64,000 bases of DNA from Gammaproteobacteria bacterium (GCA_003247835.1 QJYB01000068.1:37674-101673); one strand, 5' to 3'. Shown: positions 43,149 to 52,046, counted from the first letter of the stretch. Program-made: numbers and translations. Notes: a model not told the origin generated them from the letters alone.

Positions 43149-44314
43149 TCAGCGCCCTGATCCTCATCGCGGTGCCGTTTGCGATCTACCCGCTGCTGCT
43201 CTGGTTGCGGGCAACCCTCGCCCGCTCACCAGTGAAGTCATCCACCATTACGCCGACCGTGGATCTCGTCATCTGCGCCCACAACGAGGCAGACGTCATA
43301 GAGCGTCGGCTGTCGAACGCGCTGGCCCTGGACTACCCGCCGGACAGGCTCAATATCTGGCTCGCTTCAGACGGTTCTACGGACAACACGGTAACCCGCG
43401 CCCGGCGCGCCGCGGGAAACGACCGTCGGATTCACATTCTGGAGCTGCCAAGGTCAGGCAAAGCCGGAGCACTCATCGCCGCGGTCGAAGCGGGCGACTC
43501 GGAGGTCATCGCCTTTTCGGATGCGAACAGCGAGTGGCGGCCGGATGCACTGCGCGCACTGGTCGCACCGCTCGCCGATCCCACCGTCGGCGGCGTCGCA
43601 GGCGACCAGCGTTACCGACGGCCGCACTCGGAGACCGGCCACGAATCCAGTGGAGAACGCGGTTACTGGTCGTTCGACCGGATGCTGAAGCGATGGCAGG
43701 CGGAAGCCGGCAGCACCCTGTCTGCCACCGGCGCCATTTACTGTATCCGCCGATCGCTGTTCGAACCGCCACCGGAAGACGCCACCGACGATTTCATGAT
43801 TTCGACCGGTGTCATCGCGGCGGGGCAGCGTCTCGCATTTGCGCAGAACGCGGTTGCCGTGGAACCGCCCGCCGCCTCTGCAGGTCTCGAGTTCAGTCGC
43901 AAAGTGCGCGTCATCAGCCGCGGGCTGCGCAGCGTCGTTTACCGGCGGGCTCTGCTCAATCCTTGGCGTGCCGGCCTGTACGGTCTGCAGCTTGCCGTGC
44001 ACAAGGTGTGGCGCAGGCTGGTCTGGATTCCGGCGCTCGTACTCGTCCTCTGCGCCCCCATTGCGATAGCTCAGGGAGGATTGGCCAGGTTGGTCGGTGC
44101 GGGTGTTCTACTGTTACTGGTTCTGGCGCTGCTTGGCACGCTGTCAGGCAGTCTTCGCCGGTATCGCCTGTTCGCGATTCCCGCCTACGTGGCCGTCGTG
44201 AATGCGGCCTGTATGGCAGCGACCTACAATCTGCTGACCGGACGTCGCATTGCGAGGTGGCACCTGCCGAGGGGAGAGGAACCGACCCGCGGGCTCGAGA
44301 TCGAATCGCGATGA
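43133..44314 (+). CDS. Glycosyltransferase family 2 membrane protein
   Basis: 393 residues from ATG 43133; the frame open upstream lies inside the GT4 gene. An N-terminal helix (LLLMISALILIAVPFAIY) precedes the GT2 domain with VICAHNEADVIERRL, LASDGSTDNTV, IAFSDANSEW (DxD-like) and TDDFMIS; C-terminal helices follow (LVLVLCAPIAIA, GVLLLLVLALLG). This is the processive/CesA-related layout seen in several EPS loci. It overlaps GT4 by 16 bases and the next gene by 4. Confidence 0.92.
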   Translation: MLLLMISALILIAVPFAIYPLLLWLRATLARSPVKSSTITPTVDLVICAHNEADVIERRLSNALALDYPPDRLNIWLASDGSTDNTVTRARRAAGNDRRIHILELPRSGKAGALIAAVEAGDSEVIAFSDANSEWRPDALRALVAPLADPTVGGVAGDQRYRRPHSETGHESSGERGYWSFDRMLKRWQAEAGSTLSATGAIYCIRRSLFEPPPEDATDDFMISTGVIAAGQRLAFAQNAVAVEPPAASAGLEFSRKVRVISRGLRSVVYRRALLNPWRAGLYGLQLAVHKVWRRLVWIPALVLVLCAPIAIAQGGLARLVGAGVLLLLVLALLGTLSGSLRRYRLFAIPAYVAVVNAACMAATYNLLTGRRIARWHLPRGEEPTRGLEIESR

Positions 44315-45675
44315 AGATTTTTGCGGCCGTCATTCTCTTCGCCATCTATCTGAACGTGCCGGCTGTCGCGGTACGGGAGTTCGGTGTCCCGTTCATGGCC
44401 GGCGCCGCACTCCCCCTTCTGCTCCTCATACCCTTCGCACATGCGATCCTCGTTCGTGGCGAGCCGCTGCGACTGCCAGGGCTGCTGATGGTCGGGTTCG
44501 TGCTGCTCCTGGTTCATGCGACCAGCGCCTATTTTGCGGTGAGGCCTGACGAGTCCTTCGATCGTGTGATGGAATGGGCGCTCGAAGGTGTGCTGCTTAC
44601 CGCGCTCATCGTCAATGTCTTCCGCACCCGCGCCGACGCTATTGCCGCCGTGCAGGCAGTCGTAGCAGCCGGGGCCGTGATGGGGGCGATCGTGCTGCTG
44701 CAGCAGCTGCTCGGTGCAACCGACAGCAACTTCATGGGGTTTGGTCAGCTCGACGCCGCGCTGGTCAACGACGACGGCTCCCTGCAGCGGAGGCTGGCCG
44801 GTCCGATCGGCGAAACCAACCGATTTGCCCAGGTGATGGCGGTACTGATACCGGTTTCCGCTGCGCTGGCCATTACCAGCCAGGGCGCCGCGAGACTAGG
44901 CTACTGGGGGCTGACGGCACTGATCACAGCCGGCATGGCGCTGGCATTCTCGCGGGGTGTCGTCGTCGCGCTCGCACTCGCCGTACCTTTTGCCCTGCTG
45001 TTCAACCTGCTGAAGCTGCGTCACGTGCTGGTGGGAGTTTTCAGCGCCCTGCTGCTGCTGCTCATGCTGCCCAGCTACGCCGAACGGGTGATCAGCATCG
45101 GCGACGTTGCCGTTCAGACACTCGGACTTTCCCCTCACGGTCTGAGAAACGCCGACGGTGCAGCCCGGGGCAGGCTGACGGAGATGAAAGCCACCGCAAT
45201 GGTCTTCGCCGATCACCCGCTGCTCGGTGCCGGTCCGGGTATGGCCCAGGTCCTCTATCAGGACTATGCCCCGGTGGTCGGAGGTAAGGTGAGGCCGGGG
45301 GAGCGGGAGGCGCACAATCTCTATCTTCAGCTCGCGGCAGAAACGGGGATCATCGGTCTGATTCTGTTCGCAACGATCATCGGCTTCGCCTTCAACGGTC
45401 TCGAGCGGGCACGTAAACGGTTGGCCACCAAGGACCACCGTCTGTGGGGACTCGCCTGTGGCCTCGAGCTGGCGCTGATCATCTACCTCGGAACGAGCCT
45501 GTTTCTCCACTCAGCCTATATCAGGTATCTGTGGATGCTGCTCGGACTGTGCGTCATCGTCTCGAGCGCGGACAGACTTCCGCTGCTCATCCGTCTGCTC
45601 GGCAGGGTGCTGGCGGAAACAGCGAGAAGCGTCAGAACACGGGAATCCGCCGGTGAAGCGCAGCATGGTCGGTGA
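44311..45675 (+). CDS. O-antigen ligase/polymerase-type membrane protein
   Basis: 454 residues from ATG 44311, overlapping the GT2 stop by 4 bases. About 10-12 hydrophobic helices, with the family loop REAHNLYLQLAAETGIIG and the earlier RLAGPIGETNRFAQVM. WaaL-like and Wzy-like proteins share this domain; in an EPS locus with a flippase it most likely polymerises repeat units at the periplasmic side of the inner membrane. The next gene begins 23 bases before its end. Confidence 0.9.
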   Translation: MKIFAAVILFAIYLNVPAVAVREFGVPFMAGAALPLLLLIPFAHAILVRGEPLRLPGLLMVGFVLLLVHATSAYFAVRPDESFDRVMEWALEGVLLTALIVNVFRTRADAIAAVQAVVAAGAVMGAIVLLQQLLGATDSNFMGFGQLDAALVNDDGSLQRRLAGPIGETNRFAQVMAVLIPVSAALAITSQGAARLGYWGLTALITAGMALAFSRGVVVALALAVPFALLFNLLKLRHVLVGVFSALLLLLMLPSYAERVISIGDVAVQTLGLSPHGLRNADGAARGRLTEMKATAMVFADHPLLGAGPGMAQVLYQDYAPVVGGKVRPGEREAHNLYLQLAAETGIIGLILFATIIGFAFNGLERARKRLATKDHRLWGLACGLELALIIYLGTSLFLHSAYIRYLWMLLGLCVIVSSADRLPLLIRLLGRVLAETARSVRTRESAGEAQHGR

Positions 45676-47185
45676 GACCACCGATGGCAGCATAGACCGG
45701 CAGCTGCGCGGGTCGAGCGTTCTGCTCATCGGCAGGCTGCTCAGCAAGTGCATCAACTTCGGTGTCCAGGTCGCCATCATCCGCCTCCTCACGAAGGACG
45801 ACTTCGGAGCTTTCGCCTATGGGCTGGCTCTGGTTGCAGCGGGAGAGGTGCTCGTCAAGATCGGACTCGGGCAGGGTGCAAACCGGTTCGTGCCGTACTA
45901 CTTCGAACGTGGTGAGTACGACCGCCTGCTCGGGACGCTGGTTCTGGTGTCGGCCACCATTCTCGTGCTTGGTGGCGCCGGCTTCGGAGCGCTCTACTGG
46001 ATCTCCGGCTACGGACTCGCAGGCTTTCCCGGTGGTACGGGCAGTACCGTCGTGCTGCTGCTCGCACTGCTCGCGCCGATTCAGGCACTCGATCAGATCT
46101 GCATCCAGACACTCGCCTGCTTCGCGAAGCCCTGGCAGATTTTTCTGCGCAAACACGTTCTCGCACCTCTGCTGCGGGTGTTGGCCGTAGCACTCGCCTT
46201 CTTTGCCGGCGGCAGCAGTGAGGTTCTGGCTGCCGTCTATCTGGCTGGCGGTATGCTGGGTCTCGCCATCTGTCTGCACCTCGTGATCAGGGAGCTGATC
46301 AGCAACGGTGTACTGCAATTGGGCGGAAGACGTGTCGAGATCCCGTGGAAACCGCTCATCAACTACTCGCTGCCACTGATCAGCTCGGACCTCGTCGCCG
46401 TGGTGCTAACCGGCGTGACGACCGTCCTGCTCATGGCGTCGGGGGGGGAGACCGAAGTCGCGTCGATGCGGGCGGTCTCACCTGCTGCCGCACTCAACCT
46501 GCTGGTGATACAGAGCTTCGGAATTCTGTTCCTGCCGAGCGCGGCCCGGCTCTTCGCCCGGGACGACTTTGCCGGCATGAGCCAGCATCACTGGGAGTCG
46601 GTTGCCTGGGTGTCCATTCTCAGCTTCCCGATCTTCGCGCTGACCTTCTGCGTCGCACCCAGGCTCGTCACGGTGCTATTCGGCGAGCCTTACGCGGACT
46701 CGGCAACCGTCCTGGCCGTAATGTCCGTCGGCAGCTTCGCCGCGGTGGTCACCGCCTTCAGTTCGGAAGCGCTCCAGGTCGTGCACATGACGCGCCCCCT
46801 GCTGACGTCCAATCTGCTGATGATGTCCGTTTCCATCCTGCTGGCCGTTCTGCTGATCCCGGCCTACGGAGCACTGGGTGCCGCAATCGCCGTGACCGGA
46901 GCGCGCCTGCTCGGCGCGTCCGTCCGCCAGACTGCCCTGCTCCGCTCGGGGTCCATCGGCTCGGCCCCTGCGTCCATCCGGGCAATCTGGTGGAAGCTGC
47001 TGACCGCCACGATGATCGCCACGCTGGTCGGGTGGGTCTGGCAGCCTTCCCTGTTCATCGAGCTCATCGTTCTGGTCGTCGTCTGCATCGTCCTCCTGCG
47101 GAGCTGCGCAAAGGCACTGGACGTGGGCAGGACCTTCCCGGAACTTCTGAAGGTGCCCATGTTCAGGCATGTCGTGGCGGGATAA
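45653..47185 (+). CDS. Polysaccharide flippase (Wzx/MOP superfamily)
   Basis: 510 residues from GTG 45653 (ATG 45665 also possible). About 12-14 hydrophobic segments and the family start SSVLLIGRLLSKCINFGVQVAIIR followed by LTKDDFGAFAYGLALVAAGE. It flips lipid-linked repeat units across the inner membrane. A run of eight G (46441-46448) lies in frame within it; loss or gain of one base there would shift the frame. It overlaps the upstream polymerase and the downstream lyase-like gene. Confidence 0.9.
   Translation: MKRSMVGETTDGSIDRQLRGSSVLLIGRLLSKCINFGVQVAIIRLLTKDDFGAFAYGLALVAAGEVLVKIGLGQGANRFVPYYFERGEYDRLLGTLVLVSATILVLGGAGFGALYWISGYGLAGFPGGTGSTVVLLLALLAPIQALDQICIQTLACFAKPWQIFLRKHVLAPLLRVLAVALAFFAGGSSEVLAAVYLAGGMLGLAICLHLVIRELISNGVLQLGGRRVEIPWKPLINYSLPLISSDLVAVVLTGVTTVLLMASGGETEVASMRAVSPAAALNLLVIQSFGILFLPSAARLFARDDFAGMSQHHWESVAWVSILSFPIFALTFCVAPRLVTVLFGEPYADSATVLAVMSVGSFAAVVTAFSSEALQVVHMTRPLLTSNLLMMSVSILLAVLLIPAYGALGAAIAVTGARLLGASVRQTALLRSGSIGSAPASIRAIWWKLLTATMIATLVGWVWQPSLFIELIVLVVVCIVLLRSCAKALDVGRTFPELLKVPMFRHVVAG
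46441..46448 (+). repeat. Eight-base G homopolymer in the flippase gene
   Basis: Eight consecutive G (codons TCG GGG GGG GAG) within the flippase frame. Tracts of this length are prone to slipped-strand mutation in several bacteria and can act as phase switches. Here it is intact and in frame. Confidence 0.95.
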
Positions 47186-48206
47186 CCCGGTGCGCACCAC
47201 TGCTTTCGTGCTCCTGCTGCTGCTGCCGACGATCTCCGCCGCAAAGGTTTGGCTCGATGCGGATGACGTACGGGCCATTCCCGAAGACGGCCCGGCCTGG
47301 GACGCGCTGGTCCGGCTGGCGTCACGCCCCGACATCTCACCGTCGCTCGCGAACCAGGACGATCCGAGCAACGTGGCGACTCTGGCTCTGGCACTGTACG
47401 CGACGCGCACGGAAGACGCCGATGCCAGAGCGCGCGTGCAGCAGATCTTGGCGCGCGTTCCCGGTACCGAACGCGGCGCGCGCACCCTGGCCATCGGCCG
47501 CGAGCTGGCCGCCTACATCATAGCCGCCGACCTGGTGGGACTGCCGGACGAGCAGAATGTATGGTTCAAGCGCTGGCTCGACGATCTCCGGGAACAGCGC
47601 TTCCAGGGGCGTACCCTCCGCTCAACCCATGAGGATCGTCCGAACAACTGGGGCACACATGCCGGTGCCAGCCGCCTCGCTATCGCGATCTATCTCGACG
47701 ACAAGGACGAGGTCGAGCGATCGGCACAGGTCTTCCGCGGCTGGGTCGGCGAGTCAGATGGATGGCAGGGCTTCAGATTCGGCGAATCCTGGTGGCAGGC
47801 GCCCGGAGTCCGCCGCTACGGTATCAATCCACCAGGCTCGCTCATCCAGATGCATTCGGTGGATGGTGTTCTGCCGGACGACCAGCGTCGTGCCGGGCCC
47901 TTCCGATGGCCACCTCCAAGAGAAAACTACGTCTACGAAGCGCTGCAGGGGGCGGTCACTCAGGCACTCCTGCTCGAGGCTCAGGGATACGACCCCTGGT
48001 CGTGGGGAGACCGCGCCCTTCTGCGCGCTTTCGTCTGGCTCGATACGGTGGCTGATTACCCCGCGGAAGGTGACGACACGTGGATGCCGCACGTGATCAA
48101 TCGGGTGTACGGCACGTCATTTCCTGCCCCTTGCCCGGCCAGGCCAGGCAAGGGGTTCGGTTTCACCGACTGGGTCTACGACTGTGTCAGCCGGCCATCG
48201 CGATAG
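47169..48206 (+). CDS. Alginate-lyase-like polysaccharide lyase
   Basis: 345 residues from ATG 47169 (GTG 47190 also possible). A signal peptide (TTAFVLLLLLPTISA) targets it to the periplasm. The (alpha/alpha) barrel features include RPNNWGTHAGASRLAIAI, in place of the NNH-type motif, and SVDGVLPDDQRRAG with the Tyr-containing NYVYEALQGAVTQALLLEA. It likely cleaves the polymer of this locus during export, as AlgL does for alginate. It overlaps the flippase by 17 bases and the convergent pirin gene by 31. Confidence 0.75.
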   Translation: MSWRDNPVRTTAFVLLLLLPTISAAKVWLDADDVRAIPEDGPAWDALVRLASRPDISPSLANQDDPSNVATLALALYATRTEDADARARVQQILARVPGTERGARTLAIGRELAAYIIAADLVGLPDEQNVWFKRWLDDLREQRFQGRTLRSTHEDRPNNWGTHAGASRLAIAIYLDDKDEVERSAQVFRGWVGESDGWQGFRFGESWWQAPGVRRYGINPPGSLIQMHSVDGVLPDDQRRAGPFRWPPPRENYVYEALQGAVTQALLLEAQGYDPWSWGDRALLRAFVWLDTVADYPAEGDDTWMPHVINRVYGTSFPAPCPARPGKGFGFTDWVYDCVSRPSR

Positions 48207-49042
48207 TCGCGCAGCGCCTGCTCGATCTCCGCCACGCTGTTCATGACGAAAGGCCCGTACTGCACCACCGGCTCACCGATCGGCCGCCCCGCGAGCAGCA
48301 GCAGCCGGGTACCTTCGGACGTGGCCAGGGCCAGTGGCCCACCTTCCACCCACTGAGCCAGCTGGCCGCGGCCAACTCGGCCACCGTTGACCTCGAGGGA
48401 TCCTTCGAAGACGTAGGTCAGCACCGTGTGACTTTCGGGAACCGGAACGTCCATGCACGTACCTGCCGGCAGCTGGACGTCCAGATACACCGGATCGGTA
48501 GCAATTCCGGCTACCGGCCCGGCCACGTCCATCCCATCGATGTGCAGCCGACCGGCGATTGCCCTGATGCTGCCACCGGAGGCCAACCGGTAGACCGGCA
48601 GGGCTTCCGGCGTGTACTCCTGATAGCCGGGGTTACCCATCTTTTCCGAGGCGGGCAGATTGATCCAGAGCTGAAAACCGTGCATCCGTCCATCCTGCTG
48701 CAACGGCATTTCGGAGTGGATGATGCCGCGTGCCGCCGTCATCCACTGCACGCTGCCCGGGACCAGCTCGCCCCGGTTACCCAGGTGGTCGCGATGTTCC
48801 ATGCTGCCTTCCAGCATGTAGGTCACCGTTTCGAAGCCCCGATGAGGATGCTCCGGAAAACCACCGATGTAATCGGCCGCCTCGTCGGCGGCGAACTCGT
48901 CCAGCAGCAGAAAGGGATCCATCGCGCCCATCGAATCGTCCGACTGGGCGGAGAACACCCTCAGCAGCTTCACCCCGTCACCATCCGTTGCCGGACGTCC
49001 GGTGAGGATCCGCCCGATCCGGCGGTTACGTACGTCGTTCAT
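48176..49042 (-). CDS. Pirin family cupin protein
   Basis: 288 residues. The N-terminal cupin has FPEHPHRGFETVTYMLEGSMEHRD with the metal His/His/Glu set, then GIIHSEMP; the C-terminal cupin (HTVLTYVFEGSLEVNG) is metal-free-like. Pirins act as quercetinase-type dioxygenases or as redox-sensing cofactors; which applies here is unknown. The ATG at 49042 is preceded by GGAGGAGATATCG and a promoter at 49084-49111. The stop lies inside the convergent lyase gene (31-base overlap). Confidence 0.93.
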   Translation of the reverse strand: MNDVRNRRIGRILTGRPATDGDGVKLLRVFSAQSDDSMGAMDPFLLLDEFAADEAADYIGGFPEHPHRGFETVTYMLEGSMEHRDHLGNRGELVPGSVQWMTAARGIIHSEMPLQQDGRMHGFQLWINLPASEKMGNPGYQEYTPEALPVYRLASGGSIRAIAGRLHIDGMDVAGPVAGIATDPVYLDVQLPAGTCMDVPVPESHTVLTYVFEGSLEVNGGRVGRGQLAQWVEGGPLALATSEGTRLLLLAGRPIGEPVVQYGPFVMNSVAEIEQALRDYRDGRLTQS

Positions 49043-49083
49043 CGATATCTCCTCCAGGGCTCAACAGGAACCTTGCGAGGTCT

Positions 49084-49111
49084 AATATAGGTTCTAACGA
49101 TGGCTTTTAAA
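49084..49111 (-). promoter_or_regulatory. Pirin promoter
   Basis: On the minus strand TTTAAA (49111-49106) and TATATT (49089-49084) with a 16-base spacer; the expected start lies about 35 bases before the ATG at 49042. Both boxes match the consensus in at least four positions. Confidence 0.5.
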
Positions 49112-49123
49112 GACCCGATAGTT

Positions 49124-49138
49124 AAAATCAATGATTTT
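49124..49138. promoter_or_regulatory. Perfect palindrome AAAATCAATGATTTT upstream of the pirin promoter
   Basis: A perfect 15-base palindrome (AAAATCA-A-TGATTTT) centred about 54 bases upstream of the predicted pirin start site, where an activator such as a LysR- or AraC-type protein could bind. It is AT-rich in otherwise GC-rich DNA. The regulator is unknown. Confidence 0.4.
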
Positions 49139-49151
49139 CCGGTGGCACGGC

Positions 49152-49838
49152 TCACCAGACCCCGGGTACGAGCCTGAACCGGGTGCGATCGCAGAAGGTC
49201 GAGTAACCCGGAAGCTCGGCCCTGAGCGTACGGTCTTCCAGCGCCGTGCGGACGATGAGCAGGATGATCACCACACCTCCGGCAACTGCCGCTACCCAGG
49301 AGCCGAGCACCAGCGGCCATCCCAGGTACAGCAGGATCATCCCCACGTACATCGGGTGCCGGACGTATCGGTACGGACCGCTCGAGATCACCCGATGACC
49401 CCTGTCGGTCTGGATCCGTACCGTGGTTTCCAGATGCGGGTTGGTAAGCAGGGTACCCAGCACCGGCAGCATGCCCAGCACGTGCAGGGCGATGCCCACG
49501 TACAGAAGCCAGTCGGCCATGGACGTCCACTGCCAGCGGACCGCATCCAGACCCGACGCCACGAGCATGGTCACCGTCGCCACGAAGTAGAGCGCACCGA
49601 ACACGCGGTCGAACGGTTTGGTGTCGGCATGCCGCTTCCAGCGCGCATCGAGCAGCTCGGGGTTTCTATGAACCATCAACGTCAGATTGACGAGCAGCGT
49701 CACACCAAGCAGGCAGAGGAACACCCACCCACGAACCCAGGCGATGGTCCCGGCACCCCAGAAGAGCAGCGCGCCGATGCAGACCAGCGCGACAACCAGC
49801 CGTAGGGCGCCGCCCAGCAACAGCACCCCGCGGCTCAT
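49152..49838 (-). CDS. Isoprenylcysteine-methyltransferase-like membrane protein (ICMT/PEMT type)
   Basis: 228 residues with five or so hydrophobic helices and the family end GPYRYVRHPMYVGMILLYLG followed by VRTALEDRTLRAELPGY, which bind SAM and the membrane substrate. Bacterial members methylate lipids or unknown small molecules. It lies 7 bases downstream of an SDR gene on the same strand, so they may form an operon. Confidence 0.9.
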   Translation of the reverse strand: MSRGVLLLGGALRLVVALVCIGALLFWGAGTIAWVRGWVFLCLLGVTLLVNLTLMVHRNPELLDARWKRHADTKPFDRVFGALYFVATVTMLVASGLDAVRWQWTSMADWLLYVGIALHVLGMLPVLGTLLTNPHLETTVRIQTDRGHRVISSGPYRYVRHPMYVGMILLYLGWPLVLGSWVAAVAGGVVIILLIVRTALEDRTLRAELPGYSTFCDRTRFRLVPGVW

Positions 49839-49845
49839 CGCTCCG

Positions 49846-50583
49846 TCACACCAGGGTCCGGCCGCCGTCGACGATCAACACCTGACCCGTCGAGTAGCTG
49901 CCTGTCATGAGATAGAGATAAGCTTCCGCCACCTCCGCCGGGAGCCCCGCCCTGGGCAACGGCTGGCTCCCCGTCATCCGCTTGAGCTGCTCGTCGCGCT
50001 GATCCTCGGGCATGTTGTTCCATACCTCCGTCAGGATCAGGCCCGGACAGACGGCGTTGACGCGGACCGGCGCCAGATCCACTGCCAGCGCCCGGGTGAG
50101 GTGCTCGATGGCGCCGGCCATGGCCGTGCTGAGCGCGGCCTGCCTGCGGGGTCGATGGGCGACCACACCGTTGGTCACCGTCACGGAACCGTTTTCCGAC
50201 AGCCCGCCGAGCGCATGTTTCACCGCGGCAACGGCACCCCAGAAGCGAACGGTAAAGATCTCGCCCGCGCTGCCGAGATCGAGCTCTGCCACAGGCCGCG
50301 GCGCCCGGAAGGAGCCCCAGTCACCGGCGGTGAAAACCAGGTGGTCGAAAGCCCCCACACCCGAGAAGAATGCAGCCAGGCTCTCCTCGTCACGCACGTC
50401 CACGGCGGAACCCGACGCCTGCCGGCCGAGCCGGCCGACGGCGCCACCCACCTTCTCACCATCGCTCGATCCGATCACCACCTCTGCACCCGCCTCGATG
50501 GCTCGAGCGGCCACCGCGAAGCCGATACCCGAACTACCACCGATGACCACGACGCGCTTTCCACCGAGCTCTGTTCCCGCCAT
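49846..50583 (-). CDS. SDR-fold protein lacking the classical YxxxK
   Basis: 245 residues. The NAD-binding loop GGSSGIGFAVAARA is intact at 15-28, but the usual Tyr and Lys positions (near 148-155, RRQAALSTAMAGA) carry no Tyr or Lys. It is thus not a standard oxidoreductase, though related SDRs exist with altered active sites. NAG is replaced by TAGDWG. The C-terminal TGQVLIVDGG is typical. It leads the operon with the ICMT-like gene. Confidence 0.87.
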   Translation of the reverse strand: MAGTELGGKRVVVIGGSSGIGFAVAARAIEAGAEVVIGSSDGEKVGGAVGRLGRQASGSAVDVRDEESLAAFFSGVGAFDHLVFTAGDWGSFRAPRPVAELDLGSAGEIFTVRFWGAVAAVKHALGGLSENGSVTVTNGVVAHRPRRQAALSTAMAGAIEHLTRALAVDLAPVRVNAVCPGLILTEVWNNMPEDQRDEQLKRMTGSQPLPRAGLPAEVAEAYLYLMTGSYSTGQVLIVDGGRTLV

Positions 50584-50664
50584 GACTCCCCCATCCCCGT
50601 CTCTGATCGTCGTATGCTACTCCCTCAGCAACGGGCAGGGGCAGGATCGGGAGGTGAGAGCGAT

Positions 50665-51300
50665 ATGAACCTGGAAAAGCTGCGCGAAGCCGAATCCCTG
50701 TTTCTGCACCGTTACCCGGGTGGATTCGAGAACGAAGAGCTGCAGGCGACCGTGCGCAAACGCCACAACGTGGGCCGGCTGTCCGAGCTCGCCGCCGACG
50801 TGCTCGCGAAAGGACGCTTCAAGCACCAGGCTCAGGTGCTCGACGACATCGTCAGGATCGTGTCCCGCTCGTCCATGGTCTCCATGTTCGAGAAACCCCG
50901 GTTTCGTGATTTCGTCAACGGCCTCAGTCGGGACGACCGCGCACTGCTCGCGACGGCGTTTCGACGGATGCTGCATGGCAACCAGCAGCAGGGCTTCACC
51001 GATCTGGTGGATCTGCTCGGTGAGTCCGGTCTCGCCAAGTGGAGCCTGGCGACGATCTGCCTGTACCAGTACCGGCCGGAGGTCGAAGTCTTCGTCAAGC
51101 CGACCACCACAAAGAACGTCATCCGCCAGTTCGAGCTGACGGGCCTCGACTACAAGCCCCGACCGAGCTGGTCGTTCTATCAGGGATACCGGGAAGCCAT
51201 CCGTGAGATGAAGGCGGCGGTCAGCCCGGCACTGTCGCCGAACAATGCCGCGTTCACCGGGTTTCTGATGATGTCCACTGCGGTGGGTCAGCCGGGCTGA
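50665..51300 (+). CDS. Uncharacterised protein, 211 aa
   Basis: ATG 50665 follows GGGAGGTGAGAGCGAT. The sequence is charged, alpha-helical and without signal or membrane segments: LREAESLFLHRYPGGFENEE, ARKRHNVG-like segment, FEKPRFRDFVNGLSRDDRALL, KPTTTKNVIRQFELTG. The protein ends with FTGFLMMSTAVGQPG. I do not recognise the family and assign no function. It is divergent from the SDR gene (81 bases) and convergent with the IclR gene, 14 bases between stops. Confidence 0.75.
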   Translation: MNLEKLREAESLFLHRYPGGFENEELQATVRKRHNVGRLSELAADVLAKGRFKHQAQVLDDIVRIVSRSSMVSMFEKPRFRDFVNGLSRDDRALLATAFRRMLHGNQQQGFTDLVDLLGESGLAKWSLATICLYQYRPEVEVFVKPTTTKNVIRQFELTGLDYKPRPSWSFYQGYREAIREMKAAVSPALSPNNAAFTGFLMMSTAVGQPG

Positions 51301-51314
51301 ACCTCCCTTCGGGG

Positions 51315-52046
51315 TCAGGCGCCCAGAGCGCTGCCGATTTCCGTGCAGATGTTGAGCAACGCCGGCAGCACCGCCCGCATCCGGGCGTCCGTGAACCGCT
51401 CCCGGGCTCCCGCTACGGCAATGGCAGCAACGGCCCGGTCGTTCTCGTCGACGATGACAGCGGCCATGCTGTTGACCCCCGGACGCCACCGGCTCGCCGC
51501 CATGGCATAACCGTCGTCGCGGATCCGTTTCAGCTCTTTCAGCAGCTGTGGCAGCTTGACTTGCGATTCTTGAAGCTCGCTGTGAAACCGGCGCGCCCGT
51601 GAATCCCAGTCGTGGCTCAGAGCCAGCAACGTTTTGCCGGACACCGTGAGAATGGCGGGGGCACGTTCGCCGACCGCTGAGCTCAATCGGATAGGCATGG
51701 GAGACGCAATCTGGTGCAGGTAGAGCGAATCGTTACCGTCCAGGATCACCAGACTGATCGTCTCACCCGTCTCCTGATGCAGCCGGTGCATGAACGGCGC
51801 TGCAGCTCGGCGTAACGGGTGACGGGACATCACCTGAACACCCAGCTCCCACAGCCGGAGTGTCGGAAGATAGCCGCCTTTCTGGTCCTGCACGGCATAC
51901 CCAGCTTCGACCAGCGTCGACAGCGTGCGATGGACATTACTCTTCGGCAGTCCGAGGGTCGCCGCCAGCGTCGATACACCCAGAGGGGTCCGCGATCGCA
52001 CCAGGAGCTCGAGGACTTCCAGCCCTTTCAGCAGCGTCGTCTGCAT
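51315..52046 (-). CDS. IclR family transcriptional regulator
   Basis: 243 residues. The N-terminal winged helix is GVSTLAATLGLPKSNVHRTLSTL and the C-terminal effector domain has HQIASPMPIRLSSAVGERAP and VNSMAAVIVDENDRAVAAIAV. IclR proteins bind small catabolic intermediates. It follows the MmgE/PrpD gene by 16 bases on the same strand, and the divergent operator at 53598-53616 is a good candidate for its site. Confidence 0.92.
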   Translation of the reverse strand: MQTTLLKGLEVLELLVRSRTPLGVSTLAATLGLPKSNVHRTLSTLVEAGYAVQDQKGGYLPTLRLWELGVQVMSRHPLRRAAAPFMHRLHQETGETISLVILDGNDSLYLHQIASPMPIRLSSAVGERAPAILTVSGKTLLALSHDWDSRARRFHSELQESQVKLPQLLKELKRIRDDGYAMAASRWRPGVNSMAAVIVDENDRAVAAIAVAGARERFTDARMRAVLPALLNICTEIGSALGA

